A DNA stretch of 64,000 nucleotides, taken from assembly GCA_003864495.1 (NCBI GenBank), contig ML133454.1, positions 3,507,442 through 3,571,441 of the forward strand, read 5' to 3'. The notes beneath the pieces were generated by a model. That model was not told where the DNA came from. It did not search any database and saw only the letters and a list, made by a program, of their open reading frames with translations. The first letter of the stretch is position 1, and each line of letters opens with the position of its first letter. The translations under genes were made by a program, and so were the position numbers. Origin of the DNA: Nemopilema nomurai. Taxonomy: Eukaryota > Cnidaria > Scyphozoa > Rhizostomeae > Rhizostomatidae. Below, piece by piece: positions 1 to 11,800 of this stretch.

Positions 1-1432
1 CAATTCAGATGTACAAAGAAACATAAAAAACACGCTTCCATTGCTTCCAATTGCTGTTTTCTTGCATATAATCACTTAAGGCTATAAATACTAATCTCAT
101 TTTATTATCAAAACATTTGTAAAAGCGCAGAAATGATTTTATAACCTATGCCAATTCATCTTATTGTATCTTTAAGCAAATGCACCTAATTAGATGTTAA
201 TATGAACGTTCCGCTTATAAAAATCAAGTAATGTTGCATTGTAAGTTAGTTCATTAACAACCCATATTTATGATTATTATATAACTTCAAATATCAAAGA
301 CTGTGAAATATATATGAAACAATGTGTTAAATCTTTAGAGCCTGCATATTAGATTGACGTTTATTCAATAACTGAAGACAATGCACTTTAAGCCGTCTTA
401 GTTAGAGTTTTGTATATGCTGGATTTTGCCGCAATCGACAGTATCATTTTCTTCTGATACTAATATTGGAGATGCACCTTCGGGGACTCCATGACATGGA
501 AGAAGTCTTTTGCATATCATCATTTTGTAATATTGCTACAAAAAGTAGTCCTCTTATGTGAAAGTGTCTGTGGAATTGTCCAACACATCGTGAGGGTTAT
601 TCACAGACTATCGAGGTATCTTGCAGCCTCTGTAGGTGGGTCGTTTCTTTCTTCGTCGACTATTTCGTCCTTCTTCGATACCAACGATCTTGAGTCTGCA
701 AAGTCGAAATTGCAATTAAGAACATGCCCCAAGAACTTCGGACGAATTTGTAAGAATTCGTGAATACATCTAAATCATAAAATAGTGTTGGAATCTGCAT
801 TTCAACACTGGTTTTTAATGTCTGTTTTTGTAAGTGTGCAGGAAAAAATTGAATCGACAAAAATAGACAGATGTGCTTCTGGGCAACAGATGTTATACCC
901 AAAGCGGTCGCTGTATTTTCTTGCCAAATAGGCGTTTATCAAAGTTGCCTGACAGTTGCCCAAAGGCAATGAGGCGAAGGGTTGCCAATATATCTACTGC
1001 AATTGTTCATGTGCACGATTGGAGATAAGAGAATTAGCTTGCTGGTTTGTGTTGCCAATCACGTGCACATCACGAAATCAGTTAACCGATCACTTCCTAT
1101 CAGAATTAATAGGCCATCATAGACTAAGCTAATTAGCACGGCCAGTTGCATCCTTTCCCTGCTTGTAAGACCCAATCTGCGCCTCTTCTGTTACCTGCAG
1201 GACAGTGTAAATCTACGTAATAAGCAGACATAGCCTTTAAAAACCCAAAGGGCTGAATAAAGTAGGCAGCAGATATTTTTTGACGTATTCCAGTACAAAG
1301 AACCAAGCCACAACAAGGGAACAGTGGTTAAGTAAAGAAGGTCATTAAGCTCGAAGGGCGGCGACTATCTTCTCCGAACCGAATACCTTCTCAGAACGAG
1401 CCCCTGTAGGGTTATACCCCGTGCTTATTAGA
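1..1432. other. 3' flank of gene B, no gene seen
   Basis: AT-rich sequence without CAP exons or other recognisable coding features. It would contain the 3' untranslated region of gene B. Candidate minus-strand poly(A) signals are ATTAAA at 814-819 and AATAAA at 361-366; neither is close to the stop, so the true 3' end is uncertain. Short open frames at 491-763 and 660-902 show no similarity that I recognise and no splice context. Confidence 0.4.
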
Positions 1433-2805
1433 TTATATTTGCTTATATTCCGCTGCGCTGTATGTTTTGATATTCTGTAGTAGATCTTCTAGAGCCACAA
1501 GAAGTATACTCTCTCGAGTCTCGACTACGGCTACACCCCCAATCGTCATCCAGATTCCTACAAATTTATCATTATTTCCAATAAACTCCAGCTTACCATT
1601 TCTAAATGGCTTTTTTCTATAGCTGAACAAACGAGCCTTTTTGGAGGAGCTTTTGACTTCAGCGAGAATACTGTTCAGGTTCACACATGTTGTCGATGGG
1701 TCGAACTGGCCCTTGAGGACATTGTCTTCATACTGCCCTTGCCAGTTGCCAGCCGGCCTGTACCGTGCGACTATGTAGGTGCAGTACATCTTTTTCTGCG
1801 TGTTCTCCTTGGTGAATCGACCGATGCCTAGTATGGTGCTGCCCTTCCATACCACTTGCGTGAAATGTCCTGTTCCTTTCACTGGCTTTGCTGGCTTTAC
1901 AAACTCGTACCCCGGAGAACAAACCTCCTTGTACCTTGACGGAAGCAAAATATATTGGTAAAAATTCTAAAGTAACTAATTTTCTGTACTACAAGTTCCT
2001 TGTATCTTTTAGGTTTTCTAAGGAATATGATACTTTGCCGTTAAGAGAAGGTTCTCTTTGCACAAACTGTGACCTATATGCGGGATACTCTCATCACTTT
2101 TTAAAACCCCTTTTCACAGTTTTCGATGGAGCATGTCTTCTGCTATTTTGCAATTTTGAATATGTAAGAATCATTACCCTTTTATCTTTTTAGTTTGATT
2201 TTCTTTCTCTAGATAACTTAAAATCAGTATGCTCTATGGCTCATTATTTTTCTGCTAGTGTACCGGACTCGGTCTACAGAGCAGTTGCCACCGAATGCGT
2301 TGATCCTGAAATACCAGACTTGGTGCCCATGCCCCGGAGCATGTTTGCTTAGCACCGATCCAAACAAGGCGAAATCGGCCTTCACCCGACGGGAGTCGGT
2401 CTCGCGGCTGACCGAGCTCTCCCCAAGCACTCTCAAGGTCTTCGCCCACCGCAAATGTACGACAATTCTCTACGACATCCCCCGACATAATGGCTTCCCA
2501 TTCGCCTTGTCAGGTGACTAGGGCGTATCGGATGGGAATTGAGCTCAACATATGACGTCTAAATCCAAAGTAAACATACCAGTTTTTGGTTGCCTGCACG
2601 GCGCTCATTTCAATATTCTTGGAGGAGCAGCCCATTGCCAGGTTCTCGCCATCTTTTGAGTCGGAGTGCTCGAGGACTTCCTTCTCGGCAATCTGTTTGG
2701 CGTAGGCTGCGCAGCTCTTTGACAAATCTCCATCAAGAGTCATCGGACCAGAGCCATGAATCTTCCGCAGTATATTGTGGGCCTGCAAGCCGCTCTGCTC
2801 AAAGT
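1433..2805 (-). CDS. M13: last CAP domain and C-terminus of gene B
   Basis: A exon 2805-2580 (LQAHNILRKIHG, VLEHSDSKD, GENLAMGC) and B exon 1934-1433 (Y-K-E-V-C, GTGHFTQVVWKGS, GIGRFTKE, YCTYIVARYRPAGN, EDNVLKGQF, STTC). The pocket tetrad and all four cysteines are intact, and this domain is close to M5 and M4. The tail is about 75 residues: Lys/Ser-rich, then a moderately hydrophobic stretch (FVGIWMTIGGVAVVE) and a helical end before TAA at 1433. No phase-1 donor is apparent before the stop, which makes this the terminal exon. The hydrophobic stretch is short and interrupted by a Glu, so I do not call it a membrane anchor. Confidence 0.8.
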
Positions 2806-5800
2806 CTGAAAGAAGACAACCTTGCTTGAAGCCTGCTGTAGCCCATCTTATATTTTGATAGCAAAGAACACCTTGACATTGAGTTTAATTGTAAGTATGC
2901 GAGTTATAGAGCTAAGCTGAAATTGACTGTTTTTCAAAAACGCATTGAGCTGCCTCCACTCGCCTGCTTTCTGCTACAAGTGTGACACTTTAAACATTTT
3001 TAAGCCAGTGCATGGGTTATTTCCATTCGAAAAATCAGCTACGAGAAATGATTCACATGATTCCATTGAGACTTACCATCTCCTCCTGCCTGTACTTGCT
3101 TTTGAGGAGCCGCAGTGGCGGTCGTGCTTGGCTGAGCTGCTGTAGTTTCTGGTCTCGCTGTAGTTGCGACGTTTGTCTGGGGTGGGTTTGTTGGTTTTTC
3201 TGATACTGGCATCTTTTCCAAAGTCGTAGGCTTGGCTATCGTTGGTTGATTTACATTAGGCGCGCGAGTTGGACCAGTTTTAACAGGCTTTGTCTTCATC
3301 TCCGTTGGCGAGGGAGCTTGCGTTGTCTCTTTGCTTGAGGGTGTATTTGTTGGCCGAACTGAAGCTGTACCTGACGGCTTTTGGGATGGCCTAACAGGCT
3401 TCTGTTGTGGTTTCCCCTCTGGCTCTCCCGATGGCTTTCCAGCTGGCATCCCGGGTGGTTTCCCCTGTCCGTTTCCAGTTGGTTTCTTCTGTGGCACACC
3501 TGGTGGTTTCCCCTGCGCTACCCCTGTTGGTTTTCCCACTGGAACACCTGGTGGTTTTCCTTGTGCTACCCCTGTTGGCTTCTCCTGAGATGGATCTTCT
3601 GGATTTTCTTGTGTTACTCCTGTTGGTTTCTTCTGTGGCACCCCTTGTGGTTTTCCTTGTGCTACCCCTGTTGGCTTCTCCTGAGATGCATCTTGTTGTC
3701 CCCCCTGTCCCACTCCTGTAGGTTTCCCTTGTGCCGTCCCAGTTGGTCTCCCCTGTGGCACACCCTGTTGCTCTCCCTGTTGCCCTCCCTGTTGCACACC
3801 CTGTGGCTTCTCCTGCGTTTCACCCGGCGGCCTGGGTTGTGGCATCTCCTGTGGAAGTTTTCCCTGTGGTTTTTGTTGTGGTTTCCCTTGCTTTATACCG
3901 GGTGGTTTCCCCGTTGGGCCCGACGGAGGACCTGGCGTTGTGGGCGCTGTTGTTGGTGGTGCTGGCGTGGTGAAAGTAGCGGCGGATGTGGTACGGGCGG
4001 CCTGCGACGGTTTCCCAGTTGGGGTGGCTGGCACGGTGAATTGCGTAATCGGCGTTGGACTGGTAGCATCAATACCGATGGCGGAGGTGGGCGTCGGCAT
4101 CCCCACGGAGTCCTGTGCGGAGCCTGGCGGACCAGCTGTTGTTGGCGCAGTCTGAGACGGGGGTATTGTAGTGACCGGTTTTGGCGGGGGCGTTGGCTCT
4201 GTTAGACGCTGCTCCTCAATCTTCTTTTCCCTGTACTTTACCGCTGCGTCTGCAAGAATCAACTCAGGGTCCGAACACTTGCTTGGGTCAAACTGCCCTT
4301 GTTTCACGTTTTCCTTCACTTTTCCGATATAGTTCCCAGGCTCTTCATACATGGCAACAACACAACTACAGAAGTCGCCCGACGCCTTGTCTTTGAAGTC
4401 AACTTTTGCCATGCCGAAGTAGCTCGTTGCCCTCCAAATCATTTGAGTGAAATGATTAGGTCGTCCGGAATACGAACCTTCAGCAAAGCTGTTCTGATTC
4501 TCACACGCCTCAGAGTACCTGGAAAAAGTGCCAATAACAGTCTGCATTCAACAATACAATCCATGTTTCATTAAAACATATCGCTAATGAAAGAGATCGG
4601 TAGAAAATTGCTTGGATATTGTATGAATTTTCAAACATCTTTCTAACGAAAAAATTAGAAAATACATACACGCTGCCTAACAAATTCGTTGAAGAATTAC
4701 CGAAAATGGAACAATCAGCGAAGGATAGTCGGTAACATTATTGAACAAATATTATCTGCAGTTTTTCCCTAATCTTTAAGAGCTAATGATTGTAATGTTT
4801 TCAAGGGGACACTGCTTCACCAACTCAGCTGGAGAATAGAAGCCAGGCTTGGGAAGATGTTAATATCCGGTTTCTGCGTTGGAGCATTGGTCAGACAATG
4901 CACCTCGCTCGCATTTCATGTCAATCCACCCCTAATCAAGACGTTTAGCACACTGCCGTCTTAAAGATGATAATATGGCAAGCGAGATGACTTAGAACAT
5001 CATCTTGCATAATTCATTGCCGCCATCTTTGTGAAAACACTTCCATTCTAATGTTGTTTTTCGCGTTTTTGGTACTTTAACAGTAGCAGCCATATTGGGA
5101 CTATCGGTATATCCGTTATGTACTGGATAGTGCAACTTGATTATTCCCAACATGTAAAAAATGATGAAGGTTTATTGGCAAGAAGCAATATGAAACGAAC
5201 CAGTTCAGGATGGCATCCTTCGCTGAATACTCTGTCTTGATCGTGTCACACAGGATGACAAGGTTCTCCCCACTCTGCTGTACCATATTGCCTCGCTTGC
5301 CTTGCGATGCCACACCTTTCTCAATCATCCCCTTGCAGCGCTTTTGTGCAGATAAACTTAATCTATCGAGCAGTATCAGATCCTTTGACGTGTGTAGACT
5401 TCGCAGCTCATTGTGAATCTTCAGCCCATCTTTACCGAATTTCTTGGTAGCTAAAAGGTAGCCAGATTAAAAGCTTGTACCATTTATGATGATTGATTAT
5501 GATATTTTTTTGATTAAATGGGAAAGACTGAATGCGGCACAGCGATACAGATAGCACTTTCGTTCTCTTTAAAAATTTTAGTAAAAAACTATATCCCTTT
5601 CTCAAGACAGTATGATGAAACAAGAAAATCAATCGACCAGAAGAACACGATTATTGCTGCCACGTCTACTCAAAAGAAGAGCTGAAGATGGAAGAAGTAA
5701 CAGTCTGGAAAAAGGGGAATGAATTAAAAAGTAATTATCACTGTCGATGACTCTTTGAACATCTTGTATTAAAATTTCAGGTGCTCGTGACTAGAAGTTC

Positions 5801-8800
5801 ATGTCAATGGCTTCCATGGGATGAACTGAAGGGATTTCATAAAGGGTGCAAAGAACTATTTTATCAGAGATCGGTCTAGAATTACAATGCAACATGTTAC
5901 TTGACTTTGATGACACTAATCTATGATAGTACTACACACGGACCCCCCCCCCCCCCCCTCTTATTACTCAATTCATTTGGTTCCGTTCGGGACATGTTAG
6001 TCATCATACCTTCGATTGGTGGCAATTTTGCAATCGACTGTCCCAATGTCAAAACTTTTTCAGGCTTCCGTTTTCTTTCCTGCTTAGCCCCCGGTTTCGT
6101 CTCTCCTTTCAGTGTCTTTGACGGGTGTTTTTGCGCTGCTTGTGGGTTGATCCCTTTGTTTTTTCCTGGTATTTTTACCGGCTCCCCGGCATTCTTCATG
6201 TCTGGCATCGGATTTCCCTGGTTAGTTACCGGCTTGCTTGGCGTCTGCGTTGGGATCTTTTGCGTTGGCGTCTGCGTTGGGACCTTTTGCGTTGGAGTCA
6301 GGTTGTCATCCAAAACAGGAGCATTGGCACCCTGCGTGGGCCTAATTGTGGTGCTTGGGGCCTCTGTAGGCTTCCCTTCGTCAATTTTCTCCCCTCCCCC
6401 GGCATTCATAGGCTTTTGCATCGCCTGACCTGCAGTTGGTCGGTCCGTGTTTTTCACCATATCCGCTTTCGGTGTATCAATAACCTTATCGACATTTTTG
6501 CAAAATTCCAATGAGAATTCGCCCCGTTTCACATTATGTCGAAACTGTCCGATAAGATTACCAGGCGGCTCGTACCTGGCGACAATAATGGTGCAAAGAT
6601 TCCCGTTCACATTCGCTGTGGCCTTACCAATCCCTAGAAGCTCTGTTGCTTGCCAAACTATCTGCGTAAAGTGGCCTGCTCCATTCAGACCTTCTTCGGC
6701 AAAATCATAGTTAGAAGTGCATGCCTCTTTGTACCTGTTGCAGAGAATAAAATGCAAATAAAATTAGATCCATCCCATGAAAGGTATCCTCTCTCTTAAA
6801 ATTCCTATTTGATTTCGGTTAACAAACAGCCTCAGCTGTAAGTAAACGTTCTGAATTTAATGGCAAATCAAATGGCTTCACTATTACTCTTAATTAGGCA
6901 ATTTGTGAATAAAGACTTAATCAATAGTTTGTGATTTCAAACCTTCTTAACTCCTAAAGTCTTTTCCTGTCCATTTCTTTTCTAAAACTTTCTTATTGTT
7001 GTACTTTTGAAAAGCAGAGTTGCAACGCTCTTTCCTATTCTCAAATAATACAGGGGCTCCGATCGGTTTTTAGCCCGCATTTGCAGACTATTTTCACATT
7101 CTCATTCCTAAGGACGTTTCAAACCTCGCAAGAATTTGCCTAGCGCAGTTTTAGCTTCAAGCAAACGTACCAAGCTTTCACTGCTGCTCCAACAGTCAGC
7201 TCTTCGGAGCACTTGACTGCAATGCTTTCGCCTGAACTGGCGTCTGAACTGCGAATCTTCTTCTCAGCCAACAACTTCTTTGCATATTGTAGGGCGCCAA
7301 GACTTAACGCGGGAGAGAGCTTCAAATCTTTGGCGCCGTGAATTTTTCGCAGGTAATTGTGAACTCTGAGTCCTTCATCTTCAATTTCACCTAAAATGCA
7401 ACACAGGAACTAGGTTTTGAAACAAGGTCATTTATGCTTTTAACGACTTGAGAGACTGAGCTCGAAGTCTCATGTTGAGATGTACAAGAGATGGTCATTG
7501 CAAATTGACCTATTATGATTATGCAGGTTTCTAATTATAGAAAACCTTTGCCAGTGCCCATCCTTTTGTACAGGTCAGAGCTTTGAGTTGGAGCATCATG
7601 AAGTACTTTGCATTGCTGATACTACGAGTAAGTTGTAATTGCTGGTACTACGATATTGCATTGCTGTTGCTACGAGTAATTTGTTATTACTGATACTACG
7701 AGTAAGTTGTAATTGCTGATACTACGATATTGCATTGCTGATACTACGAGTAAGTTGTAATTGCTGATACTACGATATTGCATTGCTGATACTACGAGTG
7801 AGTAGTCTCAAGCCATTAACTTACCTCTACACTTTGGGTTGTCAGTGCCCTTGCTTGCGCACCTCTTGGTGCCTAAAGGCCTCGAGCTGGGAATTTTGTG
7901 GTACACTGGATACTTGAATGGCTCAAAGGTTCCAGCCTCGTGACTCACAGCCTTCAAAATCTGATTGGCTACTGCTGGGCCAAATGACCAATGATTGTGC
8001 ATAGAGGGTGGCACGTGCAACGCTGCAGTGATGGAATGGTCCATGGCTGCATTGAAGGCGATTGTATTCAAGCTGCCGCATATCGATGGGCTGAACGAGC
8101 CTTTCAAAACGTTCTCTTTATATGAACCAGCTTTATTTCCAGGTGGCGAGTACTTCGCCACAATGTAAGTGCAAAACAGGTTGTCCTTTGATCTCTTGGT
8201 AGCAAATGCAATGCCGAAGTCTTCCGTGGACTTCCAAACAAGCTGGGTGAATTTCGAGGTCTCTTTTGGCGTTTGCTCGTTGTCGAATTTGTAGCCTTTA
8301 TCACAAACTTGCTTATACCTGCAAATGGAATCATTTGAAAATTAGAAGCACCTATCGTAGATACGTAATGGGAGCAGTTTAATCAATATAAGGTCAAAAT
8401 TTTACATCTATGGTTCTGGACACGTGATGTAAATGTCAATAAACTTTTCAGTGTCATGAATCTGTCGATATAACAATCAACTCTTGTAACGAGTATAATA
8501 TATTTCTTATCATTTTCTCGATGATATTTTAACATAGCTAATGATGTCATGCTGTGACGCCACCTTACACGTAGAAAATCACATCACTGTGATCAGAATC
8601 TCTCATCGAGAAGCCTGTTCTTGCCTCTCTCTCTCAGCCAAGCCTACGCAAAACAAGCGACACCTCTTGAGAGACCGATGCACCTACCAGTTGGTTACTG
8701 CTTCCGCTGCACTAACTCGCTGGCTAGCTATGTTGCAAGCAGACCCAACGTTCTCCCCAATCGTCTTGTCTATTTTGCTTCGCTTGGTCTGTTTGGTGCA

Positions 8801-11800
8801 CATGTCTTTGACATCTTCCAAAGCTTTCCTCACAAGGTCTTCATTGATCAGCAGGGGCGGGCTGTTGTGAATGCGTCTGAAGTAGTTGTGCACCCTGAGG
8901 GATTCCCCAACAAACTTGGCCTGATCTACAATCAGCAATACCAGAAACCAACTGAGCATTTGTCTATTCGCAACAGATTAAGCTAGTTTGTACCTGAAGT
9001 AATACTAGCTAATGCTGTTTTTAATCCATGCCAATGATGGCAATGATGATTTTAGAATCTAAAAACCGTGGCCAATGTGATGGGCAACCCATTAAATTGT
9101 TTAAAAATGGTGGAATAAAAGGTTTATTGACAAGCGCTCTTTTCAATTTTAGTTTTTTTGATGTTGTTGTTGGTATGATTGTTTTCTCTTTTATAAGAGA
9201 AATGGGTCCTTTAGCTTTTAACAAAATTTACGAGACAACATTTGGAATAAGAGAGTTTAAGAAAATGTAAAGAAAAGAGTAGAAAGTCATCTTCATATCT
9301 TATCAATTTAGAAGAAAAGGACTGTTGCCAATTGTCACATTTCTGTTCCAGGCAAATACAAAATGTATGTACCATCAATGGAGCCCATGAGACACTTATC
9401 TCCGAGGGCCAAATTTGCAGGCGATTCAGGGGTGATGTGGAGTTTTGGTTTCTTCGTGTTCTTCTGATCCTCCTTTTTGTCCTCTTTTGGTTTATCGGCC
9501 TCTTTTTCGTTTTTCCCTTTCTTGTCATCAGAATCATTGGCTGGTTTGGTGGAGGGGGATTCCTTGGCACCATCGCTGTCGTCGGCCTTCCCAGACGCGC
9601 GTTTAACGATTTCTGTGAGATTCTGGCAGACGTCAGATTTGAAATCCCCTTTTTTCACTTCATCTTTGAACTGTCCCACCCAATTCCCGGCTGGCTCATA
9701 TCTCGCCACAAAGTAAGTGCAAGTCTTCTCATTCCTTCGTATTATTGCCCGTCCGATACCAAGCATTTTCGTGGATCGCCAGACGATTTGAGTGAAATGA
9801 GCTGTGCCAGGCGAGCTTGGGTCTTTATTGAAATCGTAATCTTTTGTGCAAGCCTCTTGGTACCTTTAAGGTATCATGAAGTTAATGCTATGAATAATTT
9901 AGAGCTTTGCAAGGAAAACTTTACGAGAAGAAGTGGCTAAAAGCAGGCTAAGGTGCTCCCTTGTTTTACCACTTGTCTCAGTTTGACTAAAAACTAGGCT
10001 CAAATTGGCTGACATTGTCATTTTAGCAGTAAACGCAAAAAACGTATCGTAACATTTTCAGCTTTATCACATAAAGGCTGGCTACTAACCAATTATGATT
10101 GCCACAAAAAGAAGACTTTAATGAGTATTTGCTCAGCTTAGCGTCGATGTACACCATAATCATACAATAATCATACTCCAGTGTTTCAATCCACTTACCA
10201 ATCCTTTATTGCCTCACTGACTGATGGGATACGCCCTTCAATATTGCATGAAAAGGCTAAATTCTCCGCAATGTTTTTTGCATGCTCAAACTTGTCGCTC
10301 TCTGCCAAAAACCTGGCATAATTCTCTGCTGCTATGCTAATCTTAGGGCTCAGCTTCAGCGCAGGCGCGTTGTGGATCTTTCTCAACGCATTGTGCACCT
10401 CCAGAGCTATTTTGTTTACGGCATCTGCAAATGAATTGAATTGGCACAGAAGTGCATTTGGTACAGACGTGCATTTGGTACAGAAGTGCATTTGGTACAG
10501 AAGTGCATTTGGTACAGAAGTGCATTTGGTACAGAAGTGCATTTGGTAAAGAAGTGCATTTGGTACAGAAGTGCATTTGGTACAGAAGTGCAAATAAGTC
10601 TAGCTGTTGTTATTGTTCCATGGAACATATTTCAATTCGACGGAATATAGATTTGTTATAGTAAAAGCACTAGCAATATCGTTTTAGCTTTCTTCAATTT
10701 TCAGCTGTATTGTATTTACACCTGCAGTCTATTTTTAGCATATTTTTCTAACATATTAACGGAGATTTGATGAGAATGTGCATGACAATTTCGAGTTGGC
10801 TTGAGGTACTGAAAGCCTTACAGAAGTTGTGAATCAAGCTTAATAGCTACCGGTATTTCTATAGTTATATAGTTACTATGAAAGTTACTATAGTTACTAT
10901 GAGTCATTACTATTACTTTTACTATTACTATTACTATTACTTTGAGCTATCTTCTGTAGTTACTATGAGCTATTATGAGTTTAACCTTTGAAGCTGTCTT
11001 CTTGATAATTGTGATTATGCACGCGTGAAACAATCAAAAGGTATCTAAAATATGTTCAAACGAACAAAAACTGTAAATAGAACCAGCGTCGTTTCATGGC
11101 ATAAGGATAAGAAAATTTCAACTCTTCTCACATTCATCTTCAATTGTCTTCCGTTCTGGTTCGACCATCTGGAGATCTTCAAACGACGGCTCGTAATTCT
11201 CGTCAGGGAGGTGCTTGACAAACATCTTCAACTTATCGGGCGAGAGGCTTTCCTTCTCCTGATCCAGTCTGTCCTTTATGTAGTCTGCCTGCACGTCGGC
11301 AGCTTCTTCTTCTTCTTCCTTCGGTCTCGCGCTCCCAAGCTCGCTTAGGCTTGAGGCGTCTGAGTCCAGTGCCGTCTCTGGTAGTGTCGGCTGCGACCTT
11401 CTAAACGCTGCTTCTTCCTGCAAACGGGTTTTTCTCGGTACGACAAAAGTCGAGCCAGTGTCGGAGGCCGTGACGAAATCCACTGGGATCTTGTAATAAA
11501 GGGTTCTTCGCTTCAGTGATGGTTTAGAAGGGTGCTTGTTCAGTATAAATCCATCCTTCTTTCTCCTTTTTAAATCTTCAAAGAGAAAAATTATATTAAT
11601 GTGTTACAATGAACTTTCAAATAGGTAGCACATTCTACAATTAAGAAAACCTATGAAGTCAAGGGTACTTTTTGAGCGTCAATTTATCAATTTTGGGCTT
11701 AAATTAGCATGGGATACTAAGTTTGAAGCATACTTTGAAAAAATTTAGCAAAAAATGTTTTAATTTCATTGTTTCTTGAGTATGTATTTAGTACTTGCAT

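Noticed and set aside
3381..4205. Plus-strand open frame of 274 codons, Trp/Leu-rich
   Set aside because: It is the antisense shadow of the Pro/Gly/Lys/Gln repeat linker of M12; Trp/Leu richness is the complement of the Pro/Gln codons.
8684..8959. Apparent signal peptide (MLSWFLVLLIV) directly before the M10 A exon
   Set aside because: It lies in the intron pyrimidine tract, which translates as hydrophobic residues; a phase-1 acceptor follows at 8925 and the same effect is seen before M7.
10416..10628. Repeated Cys-rich peptide (MHFCTKCTSVPN...) in several frames
   Set aside because: Product of the 17-bp tandem repeat inside an intron; the coding exon starts at the acceptor at 10424.
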